Shown: positions 9,901 to 16,980 of the stretch, piece by piece
Position numbering within the stretch: the stretch's first letter is position 1
Layout: the number at the start of each line of letters is the position of its first letter
DNA from: an uncultured Burkholderiaceae bacterium
GTDB taxonomy: Bacteria > Pseudomonadota > Gammaproteobacteria > Burkholderiales > Burkholderiaceae
DNA length: 64,000 nucleotides
Direction: 5' to 3'
Assembly: GCA_937871985.1 (NCBI GenBank)
Contig: CALMPB010000468.1
Coordinates: forward strand, 62,001 to 126,000
Made by a program: the position numbers and the translations under genes
Notes under the pieces: model-generated
Database searches by the model: none
Told to the model about the DNA's origin: nothing
Seen by the model: the letters and a program-made list of their open reading frames with translations, nothing else

Positions 9901-10014
9901 AGCGTCGATGGGCAGGCCGCGGTACGCATACCAGCCCGCGCCGGCCAGGACGGCGATGAGAATCAAGATGAACAGGCGTTGCGACAGGGAGAATTGAACC
10001 AGGCGCTGGAGCAT
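6931..10014 (-). CDS. czcA: Heavy-metal RND efflux pump, CzcA-like
   Basis: A 1,027-residue inner-membrane proton/metal antiporter of the HME-RND family: 12 transmembrane segments, two large periplasmic loops, and typical landmarks (LPIDAFPDVSSTQVKV; GGLAIAIGMLVDAAVVVVEN; TFMPTMDEGDLIVG). In TM4 the sequence reads AIAIGMLVDAAVVVVEN, so the DFG aspartate of classical Co/Zn/Cd CzcA pumps is absent, as in other HME subgroups and in CusA. The substrate is therefore left open. The start at 10,014 shares one base with the czcB stop (TGATG), which is stronger evidence than the longer open frame to 10,041. Co-transcribed with czcB, DUF3240 and czcC. Confidence 0.93.
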   Translation of the reverse strand: MLQRLVQFSLSQRLFILILIAVLAGAGWYAYRGLPIDAFPDVSSTQVKVIMKAAGMTPEEVESRIAVPIEVEMLGIPKTRILRSVTKYGLVDVTIDFEDGTDIYWARQQVSERLGGILENLPPGIEGGMAPITTPLGEMFMFTVEGDTLSLAERRSLLDWVIRPALRSVPGVADINALGGVVRAFEVVPDALRMAAAGVTSTQLREAISANNRNDGAGRLGEGGEVLLVRSEGNIQNLEDLRSIPVTTDSGRALRLGDLADVKIGTVTRYGVVTQDGKGEAVQGLVLGLAGANAQRVVEGVQAKLAELQPTLPAGISIKPFYDRALLVERAVGAVSKALLEATVLVIVLLGAFLGNIRAALTVAMVLPLAALATFILMRFFGMSANLMSLGGLAIAIGMLVDAAVVVVENIVQRIASDPTAGKVPRLHTIYRAVREVSVPVTAGILIIITVFLPLLTLQGLEGKFFVPVAISIVFALAASLLLSLTVIPVLSSYLLKEVSHDEPWLPRKLLAVYEPTLEWVMQRQKVVGVSAIAMLLGAAVIYTQVGKTFMPTMDEGDLIVGIEKLPSVSLEESAQLDLRIHRALMKSVPEITGIVARAGSDEIGLDPMGLNQTDTYLLLKPRSEWRMDSKEALMDEVRKVLDPMPGIEYSFTQPIEMRVSEMIIGVRGDLAVKIFGPDLNELNRYAQEIEGLLKTVPGNQDVYTVQNDGVQYLQVKVDRVQAGQFGLSVEAVQDALRAQIEGQRAGEAIEGNRRTPIVVRGPESTRMSPAEFAAMRITTSDGRTVPLSALAKLEREAGPVKIDREMGSRYSVVIANVGGRDLVGFVEEAKALVASKVELPTGYRVSWGGQFENQQRAAARLTVVVPVALGMIFVLLFSTFRSVRQSLLILSNIPFALVGGIVALWLTGEYLSVPASVGFIALLGITVLNGVVLVSYFNQLRQEGLPLSEVVMQGAKRRLRPVLMTASITAFGLIPLLFATGPGSEIQRPLAIVVIGGLITATALTLLLLPILYLRFAFSKQGAKNV

Positions 10015-11141
10015 CACTCCTCCTCCCCGTTCTTCAGCCACGCGCCCTTCAATGCGACCACACCCGCGGTCGCGACCCGGTCACCCTCTTTGAGATTGCC
10101 CGAAACCCGTGCCACCGTGCCAGCGCTGGCGATGACGTGGACGGGCCGTGCTTCAAATCCTTCCTGGCTGCGTACGAACACGTATGCTTGTTTGCCGTCA
10201 TGAGCGATGCCGGCCAGCGGGACGCTCCATCCGGTGGGGCCTTCCGTCGACGCCAACTCGGCGCTGAGGATTTCGCCCGGACGCAGCGGCGTGGCCGTTT
10301 GCTCAATGGCGGCACGCACAGTGACGGTCTGCGAGCCCGCGTCAACCGTTGCTGTGCTGCTGATGAGCCGAGCCGTTACTTCTCGACCCTGGACACTGAC
10401 CTGAGAGCCTTCCGCCCAGGTGACCAGTTCCTTGGCGGGTACCTGGATTTCCAGCCAGAGCAACTCGGTGCTGGAAATGTCGACCAGGCTGGTTGCCGTG
10501 TCGACGCGCTGGCCCGGGCGGACGGCTATCGAGTTGATGACGCCTTTGCGCCCTGCGCGGATGGTCAGCGTTGAGTCTGGCGTGGCCGACTTGGCAAGAC
10601 GCTGAATATCGGACTGGCTCATTCCGGCCAGTCGCAACGCGGCCTGCGATTGGCGCAGGGCTGCATCGGCCTCGCGCAGCGCGGCATCAGCCTCCTGCAT
10701 GCGTCGCTGCGGGATGATGCCTTCAGAGAACAGGCTGCGTTCGCGTTGTGCGTTCTGACGAGCAAGCGCCGCCCGGGCGGTCGTCTGGATCAGATCCAGT
10801 TGGAGTTGACCGTATTCGCTGCTGGCGATGGTGAGCAGGGGCGTTCCCTCTTGAACCGCTTGCCCGGGCAACGCCAGAATTTGCGTGAGTAGACCCGCCA
10901 CGGGGGAGCTGATGACCTGGTCGGCGTTCGGCGGCATGACCACTTTGGCCGGATAGGCCGTCCTCACCTTTTGGGCTGATGAAGACAGCGACATCAGTGT
11001 GATTCCCAGAGCGCCGACTTGCTCCTCCGGCACGTTGAAGCTTGCAGGACGCTCTGCGGCGATTGCCGAGGCGCAAAGGAACAGACCGGCGACAAGGCAC
11101 AGCCGAGCACGGTCTCGCACCGTGGTCGTTACGTTTTTCAT
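10014..11141 (-). CDS. czcB: RND efflux periplasmic adaptor (membrane fusion protein), CzcB-like
   Basis: A 375-residue adaptor with an N-terminal signal segment ending near ASAIAAERP. It has the expected order of domains: lipoyl half-motif (VISSPVAGLLTQILALPGQ), an alpha-helical hairpin rich in Ala, Gln and Arg (ARQNAQRERSLFSEGIIPQ to SQAALRLAGM), second lipoyl half (RAGRKGVINSIAVRPGQ), beta-barrel and membrane-proximal domain. It links the CzcA pump to the CzcC channel in the periplasm. There is no N-terminal His-rich region as in some CzcB proteins. The ATG at 11,141 is preceded by AGAG; homology starts there rather than at the longer frame start of 11,174. Confidence 0.9.
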   Translation of the reverse strand: MKNVTTTVRDRARLCLVAGLFLCASAIAAERPASFNVPEEQVGALGITLMSLSSSAQKVRTAYPAKVVMPPNADQVISSPVAGLLTQILALPGQAVQEGTPLLTIASSEYGQLQLDLIQTTARAALARQNAQRERSLFSEGIIPQRRMQEADAALREADAALRQSQAALRLAGMSQSDIQRLAKSATPDSTLTIRAGRKGVINSIAVRPGQRVDTATSLVDISSTELLWLEIQVPAKELVTWAEGSQVSVQGREVTARLISSTATVDAGSQTVTVRAAIEQTATPLRPGEILSAELASTEGPTGWSVPLAGIAHDGKQAYVFVRSQEGFEARPVHVIASAGTVARVSGNLKEGDRVATAGVVALKGAWLKNGEEE

Positions 11142-11235
11142 GAGACTCTCTTGTGCGCCCGATAGGCGCAGCAACGCTTACGCGGTTCGATTCCGCGAGC
11201 GAATTGAACAATCAGCCCGAGCTAGGGCGTTGAAG

Positions 11236-11592
11236 TCAGAGAGAGAGGAAGAGCCGTGGCGGACGCAACGGCGGCGCGATGGCTACGCTTGGCACGGGGA
11301 GGTGGGCCATAGCTTGATGAGCCATCAAGTCGGGAAGACGGAGAGTGTGTGCGACCGTTGGCAGAATGGCTAACGGGTGGTGAGAGACTTCATGCAGCAG
11401 CTGATGCTGCGCGTCCGTCAATTGGGAGGGCGTCGAGTCATCGCTTTGAAGATCCGCGTCGGCGTAGATCCCATGATCTGCGTGACTTTCGACGTGCGAC
11501 ACCCAGCCTGTGCCCCAGCCAAGCAGCACCGTGCTCGCCAGCATCGCGGCGAACAAAAACAGTGAAATGGCCTTTTGGAGGGAGGGCGGCAT
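11236..11592 (-). CDS. CzcI-like His-rich exported protein
   Basis: A 118-residue protein with one N-terminal hydrophobic segment (KAISLFLFAAMLASTVLLGW), followed by a His/Asp-rich region (HVESHADHGIYADAD, HQLLHEVSHHPL, VAHTLRLP, LMAHQAMAH). Its size, exported nature, His content and position as the first gene of the czc operon fit CzcI-like proteins of Cupriavidus and relatives, which modulate expression of czcCBA by an unclear route. It could bind metal in the periplasm. Sequence identity to true CzcI cannot be verified here, so no symbol is given. It starts 95 bases upstream of czcB. Confidence 0.6.
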   Translation of the reverse strand: MPPSLQKAISLFLFAAMLASTVLLGWGTGWVSHVESHADHGIYADADLQSDDSTPSQLTDAQHQLLHEVSHHPLAILPTVAHTLRLPDLMAHQAMAHLPVPSVAIAPPLRPPRLFLSL

Positions 11593-11659
11593 GGTGCGGG
11601 AGACAGACTCCGAATTGGGAACTCAAGCGGAATTCGGATTAAACCAATAGTGGATCGTA

Positions 11660-11680
11660 TCCTAGTGGGGGGGATAGGGT
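11660..11680 (-). promoter_or_regulatory. Half-palindromic G-tract operator upstream of the czc operon
   Basis: The stretch TATCCTAGTGGGGGGGATAGG contains GGGGGGGATA(G)G, the same half-site as the perfect palindrome at 14,648-14,670. It lies about 70-90 bases upstream of the czcI-like start. The other arm is degenerate (TATCCTAGT in place of CTTATCCCCCC). G-tract dyads of this kind are typical operators of RcnR/CsoR-family repressors, so it may be a weaker site of the DmeR-like protein encoded at 888-1,175. Confidence 0.5.
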
Positions 11681-11772
11681 CAAATTACGATTTTGTAAGC
11701 TGGTGCGTTCGTCACTTATCGCTGTTTCGGGACTTCAGCTGCTCTCACAGAGGGGAGTCTCCGCAGACTGAT

Positions 11773-11801
11773 GGGGGAGGCCGGATGGACAAGCCTCCCC
11801 C
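11773..11801 (-). terminator. Hairpin at the end of the rcnA-like unit
   Basis: GGGGGAGGC (11,773-11,781) and GCCTCCCCC (11,793-11,801) form a nine-bp perfect stem with an 11-base loop, 11 bases after the stop codon of the 41-residue peptide gene. There is no T-run on the minus strand, so an intrinsic terminator is possible but not certain. Confidence 0.45.
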
Positions 11802-11812
11802 GCGCTTCCCCA

Positions 11813-11938
11813 TCAATGGCAGTGCGAGCCACCGTTCTTGTGATCCCGATGGCAGCCATTCTTATCGGTGCCACCGCTGTGCGCATAGGCGCTCACGGAC
11901 ATCATCATCGCAACAATCATCAGTGCAAATTTCTTCAT
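11813..11938 (-). CDS. 41-residue exported Cys/His-rich peptide of the nickel/cobalt export unit
   Basis: Translating the minus strand from 11,938 gives a 41-residue peptide: a signal peptide (MKKFALMIVAMMMSVSAYA) and a short mature part, HSGGTDKNGCHRDHKN, ending GGSHCH. The pattern G-C-H-x-D-H-K then H-C-H is a recurrent small Cys/His module seen in exported proteins. GAGGAG lies ten bases before the start codon, a strong ribosome site. It is the third gene after the rcnA-like and nreB-like genes, separated by 88 bases, and precedes a hairpin. Four His and two Cys in 22 mature residues suggest a periplasmic Ni, Co or Cu binder. Function is inference; the reading frame, signal and ribosome site are seen directly. 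Confidence 0.72.
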   Translation of the reverse strand: MKKFALMIVAMMMSVSAYAHSGGTDKNGCHRDHKNGGSHCH

Positions 11939-12026
11939 GGTTCGGTGTCTCCTCAAGGTTTCTTATTGCAGGAGGAAACATTTAATCACAAGACGTTCCC
12001 CAAAAGCGAGCAACCGATCGGCTTCT

Positions 12027-13346
12027 CTACGATCGACGATCCGGCCACCGGCGATGATCGTCGTCGACGATGAACTCATGTGAGTGATTGGTAGCTTGCC
12101 CGTTATCCGACGACAAATGAGGATGGCCCGGCTCCAGGTCTGGATGGGAGTGGGCCACTCGGTTGGGGTCACTGACCGGCCAGATTAATGCGGCGACGGC
12201 GACAGCCAGCGAGGCAATGGCGCCCATGACCAGGAACGTGACGGCAGGACTTGCATTCGCGCTCAGCCAGCCCGCCAAAGGGTAGGTGATCAACCAGCAC
12301 GCATGCGACAGCGCAAACTGGGCGGCAAACAATGCGGGCCGGTCTTCCTGATGCGCGGAACGCCGAAGGAGCCTACCCGACGGGGTCTGCGCCAACGAGT
12401 ACCCCAGGCCCAGGATCAGCCACAACGGCAGCAGCGACTGATAGCCGGTCACGGCGAAACCCAGCAGCAGGCCCAGTGCAAGAACGGTCGCGCCGGCCAA
12501 CATGGCGCGTCGGTCAGGGACGCGCTCGAGCAGCCCTGGAAGGACCAATGCTGCGACCATGGACCCGCCACCGAAAGCTGCCAGCGCCCAAGCGGTGGCA
12601 TTTTGCGTCAGGCCGTACTGGCCTTGAACCAGGACCACGGTATTGACAATGACCATCGAGCTTGCCGCGGCAACGGCAATATTCAACGCAAGAAGACCAC
12701 GGAGCCGCGGCGTAGCGAGGTAGATTCGGAGGCCACGCGTGGTCCTGTCATAGATGCCGCGGGGCGGGGGAATCTTGGCTTTGGGCAAGGTAACGGAAAC
12801 GACCAGCGCCGCGGACGCCAGGAATCCCACCATCGTTCCCCAAAACAGACTGTGGAAGCTCACAACGGTCAGCAGCAGCGCTGCCAGCATGGGACTTGCC
12901 ACACTTTCCAGATCGTATGCCAACCTCGATAGCGACAACGCGCGCGTGTAGTCAACTTCCTTTGGCAAGACATCGGGAATGGTTGCTTGAAACGTGGGCG
13001 TGAATGCGGCTGAAGCCGACTGTAGCAAGAAGATCAGCACATAGATCTGCCAGGCTTCGGTCACGAAAGGCAGCGACAGGGCCACCGCGGCGCGGACCAA
13101 GTCCAGCGCCACCAGCATGGCGCGGCGCGGCAACCGTTCCGCAAAGGCGGCTGCTATCGGTGCGACGCCAATGTAGGCGAGCATCTTGATTGCCAGCGCC
13201 GTCCCCAGGACCTCGCCCGCGCTGGCGCCGGCTAAGTCGTAGGCCAGCAATCCTAGCGCTACGGTTGCAAGTCCTGTTCCGATCAGTGCGACCACTTGGG
13301 CGGCGAACAGGTGCCGATAGGTGCGATTCGCGAGAACGCTAAGCAT
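12027..13346 (-). CDS. NreB-like MFS nickel exporter with His-rich C-terminus
   Basis: A 439-residue major facilitator transporter with 12 predicted membrane segments. It begins MLSVLANRTYRHLFAAQV, the usual start of the NreB/enterobactin-exporter-like MFS group. The last 45 residues are hydrophilic and His/Asp-rich (AHSHPDLEPGHPHL, NHSHEFIVDDDHRR), which is the hallmark of NreB-type nickel exporters. It lies 17 bases downstream of the rcnA-like gene, so the two are co-transcribed, which supports nickel (perhaps cobalt) efflux across the inner membrane. The general MFS call is safe; nickel specificity rests on the His tail and the neighbour. Confidence 0.8.
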   Translation of the reverse strand: MLSVLANRTYRHLFAAQVVALIGTGLATVALGLLAYDLAGASAGEVLGTALAIKMLAYIGVAPIAAAFAERLPRRAMLVALDLVRAAVALSLPFVTEAWQIYVLIFLLQSASAAFTPTFQATIPDVLPKEVDYTRALSLSRLAYDLESVASPMLAALLLTVVSFHSLFWGTMVGFLASAALVVSVTLPKAKIPPPRGIYDRTTRGLRIYLATPRLRGLLALNIAVAAASSMVIVNTVVLVQGQYGLTQNATAWALAAFGGGSMVAALVLPGLLERVPDRRAMLAGATVLALGLLLGFAVTGYQSLLPLWLILGLGYSLAQTPSGRLLRRSAHQEDRPALFAAQFALSHACWLITYPLAGWLSANASPAVTFLVMGAIASLAVAVAALIWPVSDPNRVAHSHPDLEPGHPHLSSDNGQATNHSHEFIVDDDHRRWPDRRS

Positions 13347-13363
13347 GTCTATTCCGTTTCAAA

Positions 13364-14524
13364 TCAGGATGCACGCAAGACTTGCATGCCGAGCCAGCCG
13401 TTAAGGCCCACATATATCCCGACGGCGATGATCAGCAAACTGGACAGATACGGAGCGCGCCGGGCGACGGTGGAGAACCAGCTGAATCTCTTGGTGGCCT
13501 GACGGACGCTCAGCGCCGCGACGGCGCCGACCGTGACCAAAGTGATGGCCAAACCAATCGAAAAGCACAGCACCAGCACGGCCCCCAACGTGAACTCCTT
13601 GAGTTGTAGGCAAAGCAGCAGCACGGTGATCGCGGCGGGGCAGGGGATCAGGCCGCCCGTCAAGCCAAAAAGCGCGATCTGCCAGTTTGTGACGTTTCTG
13701 TCGGCGAAACGCCGCCGGATGTCGTTGGCATGGGCGAGTTGGTGCGCGTCTTGAAATCCCTCGCCTGAAACGTCCAGCCCGAGCAATTCTTCGTGGATGT
13801 GGTCGTGCTGGTGACCGTCGGGCTCAACGAACGCAAAGTCATAGCTGTGTGCATGATGACCATGCGTCAAAGTAAGCCTGGCCATGAATTCGTGAGGTTC
13901 TGGAATTTCGGCAATGGATTCCAGGTAACCTTTTTTCTCGGCGAAGGCGAAGTTCTGAATCGTTCCGTCAGGGCGTTCCGTCGAAACATTGACCTGAGCT
14001 GAACGCCAGACCTGCCCGCTGGTGGAACGCAGGCGCCACCGGGGCGGTACACCATCTTCAAACACTTCCAGAACCACTGTGCCGTGGCCGGTGTCGATTT
14101 CGCGGCGTTCTGCGTCATGAGAATGCGCGGCGTTATCGTGAGAATGATTGTGTCCATGTTCATGGGCGCCCCGCGTATGTTGCTCTCTCCAGGTCCGCCA
14201 GAACATCCAGGCCGCGATCAACACGATGATCACCCCGGAAGCAAACTGAAAGTAGGGTTCTAGCGCTTCAGCGTCCACACCCTGCCATAGGTACATTCCG
14301 CCCAGCCCAAGTCCCCATACGATCAACGTGTGGGAAATGGTTGCGGTTACTCCAAGGAGTATGGCTTGCCCAACGGTGCCACGAATTGCCACGATGAATG
14401 CTGCCATCATGGTCTTTGAGTGCCCCGGTTCAAGGCCGTGCAGCGCCCCGAGAAGGATCGCGCTGGGAATGAACAACCACGCGTGGGCGGCGCCCTGCGC
14501 AATAAGATCTGAAAAGGAGAGCAT
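13364..14524 (-). CDS. rcnA: RcnA-like nickel/cobalt exporter (NicO family)
   Basis: A 386-residue membrane protein of the NicO family. The metal-transport motif HGLEPGHSKTMMAAF lies in the first third, followed by TATISHTLIVWGLG, a cytoplasmic His-rich loop (HEHGHNHSHDNAAHSHDAE) and a second His cluster (HGHHAHSYD and HQHDHIHEE), then GLTGGLIPCPAAITVLLLC near the C-terminus. Family members export Ni and Co across the inner membrane. The ATG at 14,524 is the expected start (MLSFSDLIAQGAAHAW); an upstream GTG at 14,545 is possible, and neither has a strong ribosome site. A palindromic operator sits about 124 bases upstream. First gene of a three-gene unit with nreB-like and the 41-residue peptide. 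Confidence 0.85.
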   Translation of the reverse strand: MLSFSDLIAQGAAHAWLFIPSAILLGALHGLEPGHSKTMMAAFIVAIRGTVGQAILLGVTATISHTLIVWGLGLGGMYLWQGVDAEALEPYFQFASGVIIVLIAAWMFWRTWREQHTRGAHEHGHNHSHDNAAHSHDAERREIDTGHGTVVLEVFEDGVPPRWRLRSTSGQVWRSAQVNVSTERPDGTIQNFAFAEKKGYLESIAEIPEPHEFMARLTLTHGHHAHSYDFAFVEPDGHQHDHIHEELLGLDVSGEGFQDAHQLAHANDIRRRFADRNVTNWQIALFGLTGGLIPCPAAITVLLLCLQLKEFTLGAVLVLCFSIGLAITLVTVGAVAALSVRQATKRFSWFSTVARRAPYLSSLLIIAVGIYVGLNGWLGMQVLRAS

Positions 14525-14647
14525 GAAATATCCGGCAGACGGCACTGAGATAGGTTGTGAACCAAGGCGTTTGCTTGGTGGTAATCCTCATCCTCAGGGT
14601 CCCCAGATTGGGAGACGACGAGGACACGAAACGCTAGTGCCATGCAT

Positions 14648-14670
14648 CTTATCCCCCCGGGGGGGATAAG
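14648..14670 (-). promoter_or_regulatory. Perfect G-tract palindrome upstream of rcnA, likely RcnR/DmeR-type operator
   Basis: Arms CTTATCCCCCC (14,648-14,658) and GGGGGGATAAG (14,660-14,670) are perfectly inverted around a single G. C/G tracts flanked by A/T-rich inverted ends are the known operator form for CsoR, RcnR and DmeR repressors. It stands in front of the rcnA-like gene, and a half copy stands in front of czcI. The DmeR-like gene at 888-1,175 is the only member of that family in the window. Confidence 0.7.
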
Positions 14671-14734
14671 GCTAGTATATCCATAACGATCAGCAGGTTA
14701 AGGGACGGGCTTGGCAGGACGGGGAATTCAAGCG

Positions 14735-15022
14735 GAAGGGGCAGCCATTCAAAGCAGGGCGGTGATTCTGGACGTGCGGCGTCGTGCGATCGCCGAACGT
14801 GCGGATGAGCTCATCCCCGGGTCGGCATGGCGGAATCCTGCGCTAGCTGGAGCATGGCAGCAAGAGCTGACAGGAACCCATGCGGTAATCATCTCTGTGT
14901 CGAAGGGCATGAAGTAAGCCAGAGCCTGGCCTTGGCGCTCAGGGCCAGCGGGCTCGCTGCACGATTTCGCCTCGGAGGAATCAAAGCCGGGAGGGAAGCT
15001 GGCTTGCCGTTGACGAGGAAAG
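14735..15022 (+). pseudogene. Remnant of a rhodanese-domain protein
   Basis: Two adjacent frames together give a degraded rhodanese domain. The first frame reads SRAVILDVRRRAIAERADE and ELIPGSAWRNP, then VIISVSKG; after a shift near 14,905 the second reads HEVSQSLALALRASGLAAR and GGIKAGREAGLPL. This is the active-loop and C-terminal part of a rhodanese like those in chromate-resistance ChrB-type or stand-alone sulfurtransferases; the catalytic Cys is replaced (ISVSKG in place of VYCxxG). No start codon with a ribosome site is left. It is non-functional and lies in a 2-kb tract of similar remnants. Confidence 0.55.
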
Positions 15023-15190
15023 CGAAGGAAGGCCACCACTTGATGCGTGGGTTGCCAATTGGATGAACATAGGTCAGTTGGCCGTATGATTTTTCGGTTA
15101 TCGCCGATACGAAGGCCAGATTGTTGGCCAACCTCGCCCCGAGCGCCAACTCGGCCGCGAACACAAGGCAACCAATTCAAGGAGCCATTC

Positions 15191-15616
15191 ATGCAAACCA
15201 GCGCGCGCAATCAGTTTTCTGTTGAGATCACAGCCTTCGCGCGAGGCTCGATCAACGGCGAAGTCGTGCTGCGCACCGCCGGGATCTGCAGATCGTAGCG
15301 ATCATCACCCATGGCAGCTCCCCAGACCCTGGAACTGTCAAAAGGCAAGACTGCCACCGCGCTGGTCAAGGCCTCTCCAGTAATTTCCAGGGTCGATGTT
15401 TCCGCCGTGCAAGTATCGGCTCGTAACTGCGTCTCCGGTGTGGTCAAGTCCATTATGAGGGGCACGGTCAATAGCGAAGTCATTGCACAGGCGACTGGTG
15501 GCGCCGAGATCGCATCCATCATCACCAATAGCAGTGTGGTGCGTCTCGATTTAAGCGTTGGGAAGGCCGCGACAGTGATCTTCAAGGCATCGAGTCATTA
15601 TCGCCGTAGATGCCTG
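15191..15616 (+). pseudogene. Frameshifted Mop-type molybdate-binding protein (two TOBE/Mop domains)
   Basis: The start is intact: AAGGAGCC precedes ATG at 15,191 and TSARNQFSVEITAFARGSIN follows, the classic Mop start. Reading on needs one extra base near 15,288 (then DLQIVAIITHGSS), a second near 15,320 (then QTLELSKGKTATALVKAS and the second domain VQVSARNCVSGVVKS) and a third near 15,594 (then IIAVDA and a stop). Each is one missing base, two of them in G or C runs. Intact relatives are about 140-residue cytoplasmic molybdate/tungstate stores. It is probably dead; clustered sequencing errors are a less likely alternative. Confidence 0.72.
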
Positions 15617-15637
15617 AGGCCAAATTGGGTAAGCGAG

Positions 15638-16086
15638 AAAGAAAAAGCAAATTGCGATTTCGGTCGACCACGCAGGACACGAGCTGAAGGAAAAACTGAA
15701 TCGGACGTTTGGAGATATTGATTGGCTTGATCTGGACACGAACAGCGAAGCATCCGTGGACTATCCCGATTTCGGCTTTTCCATGGGGGAGGCGCCTACA
15801 AGCGGGAGAGTCCAGCAAGGAATCGTAATTTGCGGGGTCTGGCATTGGAATGTCAATCGCCGCAAATCGGTTTCCGGCGTGCAGAGTGGCGCTGTGCGCC
15901 ACAGCCGCTATGGCCCGCCTCGGGCGCGAGCACAACAAAGCCAACGTGCTGGCTCTCGGCAGCAGGATTGTCGAGTTCGAGGTCGCCGCATGCGACTGCG
16001 TCAGCAGTCTAAGTGCGCGTTTCGAAGGCGGGCGCCATCAAAGACGGATTGACAACTTGGGTAAGCCTAAAGTGCAAGCTCCATGA
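15638..16086 (+). pseudogene. Frameshifted ribose-5-phosphate isomerase B (RpiB/LacAB family)
   Basis: From 15,644 the frame reads KQIAISVDHAGHELKEKL, then SVDYPDFGFSMGEA and GIVICG. After one shift in the G-run at 15,833-15,836 it continues SGIGMSIAANRFPACRVAL, GREHNKANVLALGSRI and FEGGRHQRRIDNLG to a stop at 16,084. These are the diagnostic RpiB blocks, including SxDHAG, the active-site ICGxGxGxSIAAN loop and REHNxANVLALG. There is no ATG before the first block, only a TAA, so the start is also damaged. The active enzyme would interconvert ribose-5-P and ribulose-5-P or allose equivalents. Confidence 0.75.
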
Positions 16087-16939
16087 AGTGGACCGCCCAC
16101 CAGAGTCGAGTGGCGGTCGGACTTCTGTTCGGGGCAATCGTGGACGCAGCTAAGAGGTCCCAAGGTGGGGCTGCACTCTCCAGGTACACAATTAGTTTAG
16201 AGCGCCGTACAAATTTGCTTAAACAGAGGGCGGCGAGGTACGACCGTACCGTTCGAATTTGCGTACCGTACATTCCTTCATGTAGGTACGGTAACGAGGC
16301 GAATCGATCTCCTCTTGCCCAGCGGCGGCTTTTGGTCGGCAAATGCCTATGAGGCCCGCCATTCTTTGTGGCGTGGGGGGGTGATGATGGGAAGCGGAAT
16401 CGACGTTGCGGCAGCACCTGACGGCCCGGACGCACTCGACCCGGCGCCGCGCCGTCTTGCTGTCGAAATTCATCCAACTTGGGATTTACGTCATCCAGTT
16501 TGGGAATCGAGAATTTTCGATATACAAGCACTGGCGCGGCTTCCGGCCAGGTTTTCCTTCTGAAGGTCTGATTTCCCGGTGCGATTGCAGGGGGGGGGAG
16601 CCCCCTACCCCTGTGGGTCTCGGCCGGCGTGAAGCCACGGCTATTGATTTGACGGTGATGCCGTCCCCTCGCATGCTGAATGTCGACAGCTCAGCAGGGT
16701 GCCCCAGCCCGCTATGGGTTGCTCGAGAGCCGGAATCTCTTACGGCTTCACCGAGGTAATGGCACAGAGAGATTGCGTGACTTGCCGATCCGGTGAAGAT
16801 CCGTCAGTCGGCGGAGTAAGAACCATCTGCACCCCGCCTTTAACACTGTTCACGGTATACGGTCTATGACGCAACCCGCGCACTTGCAGCGAAGTCGTGC
16901 TAGCTTGCTCACGATGATTCTGCATGATGGAGTTGGAGT
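16087..16939 (+). other. Gene-free stretch before an IS element
   Basis: No convincing gene on either strand. It holds a cluster of GTACGGT/ACCGTAC words in inverted order (about 16,235-16,294; for example CGTACCGTACAT and ATGTAGGTACGG around six bases), which might be an abandoned operator region, and a run of nine G at 16,591-16,599. Short frames here lack ribosome sites and family motifs. Confidence 0.5.
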
Positions 16940-16980
16940 TGGAGTTGAGCCGGTCCGGTGGACGGTTTCCGGTTTGATTC

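Noticed and set aside
14889..15164. A 91-codon minus-strand frame in the decayed region
   Set aside because: It is antisense to the rhodanese remnant, which explains the sequence better.
16930..16948. TTGGAG-type triplet repeat at the left end of the first IS3-family element as a separate repeat locus
   Set aside because: It is two or three chance-like units continuing the TGGAGTT of the IS end.
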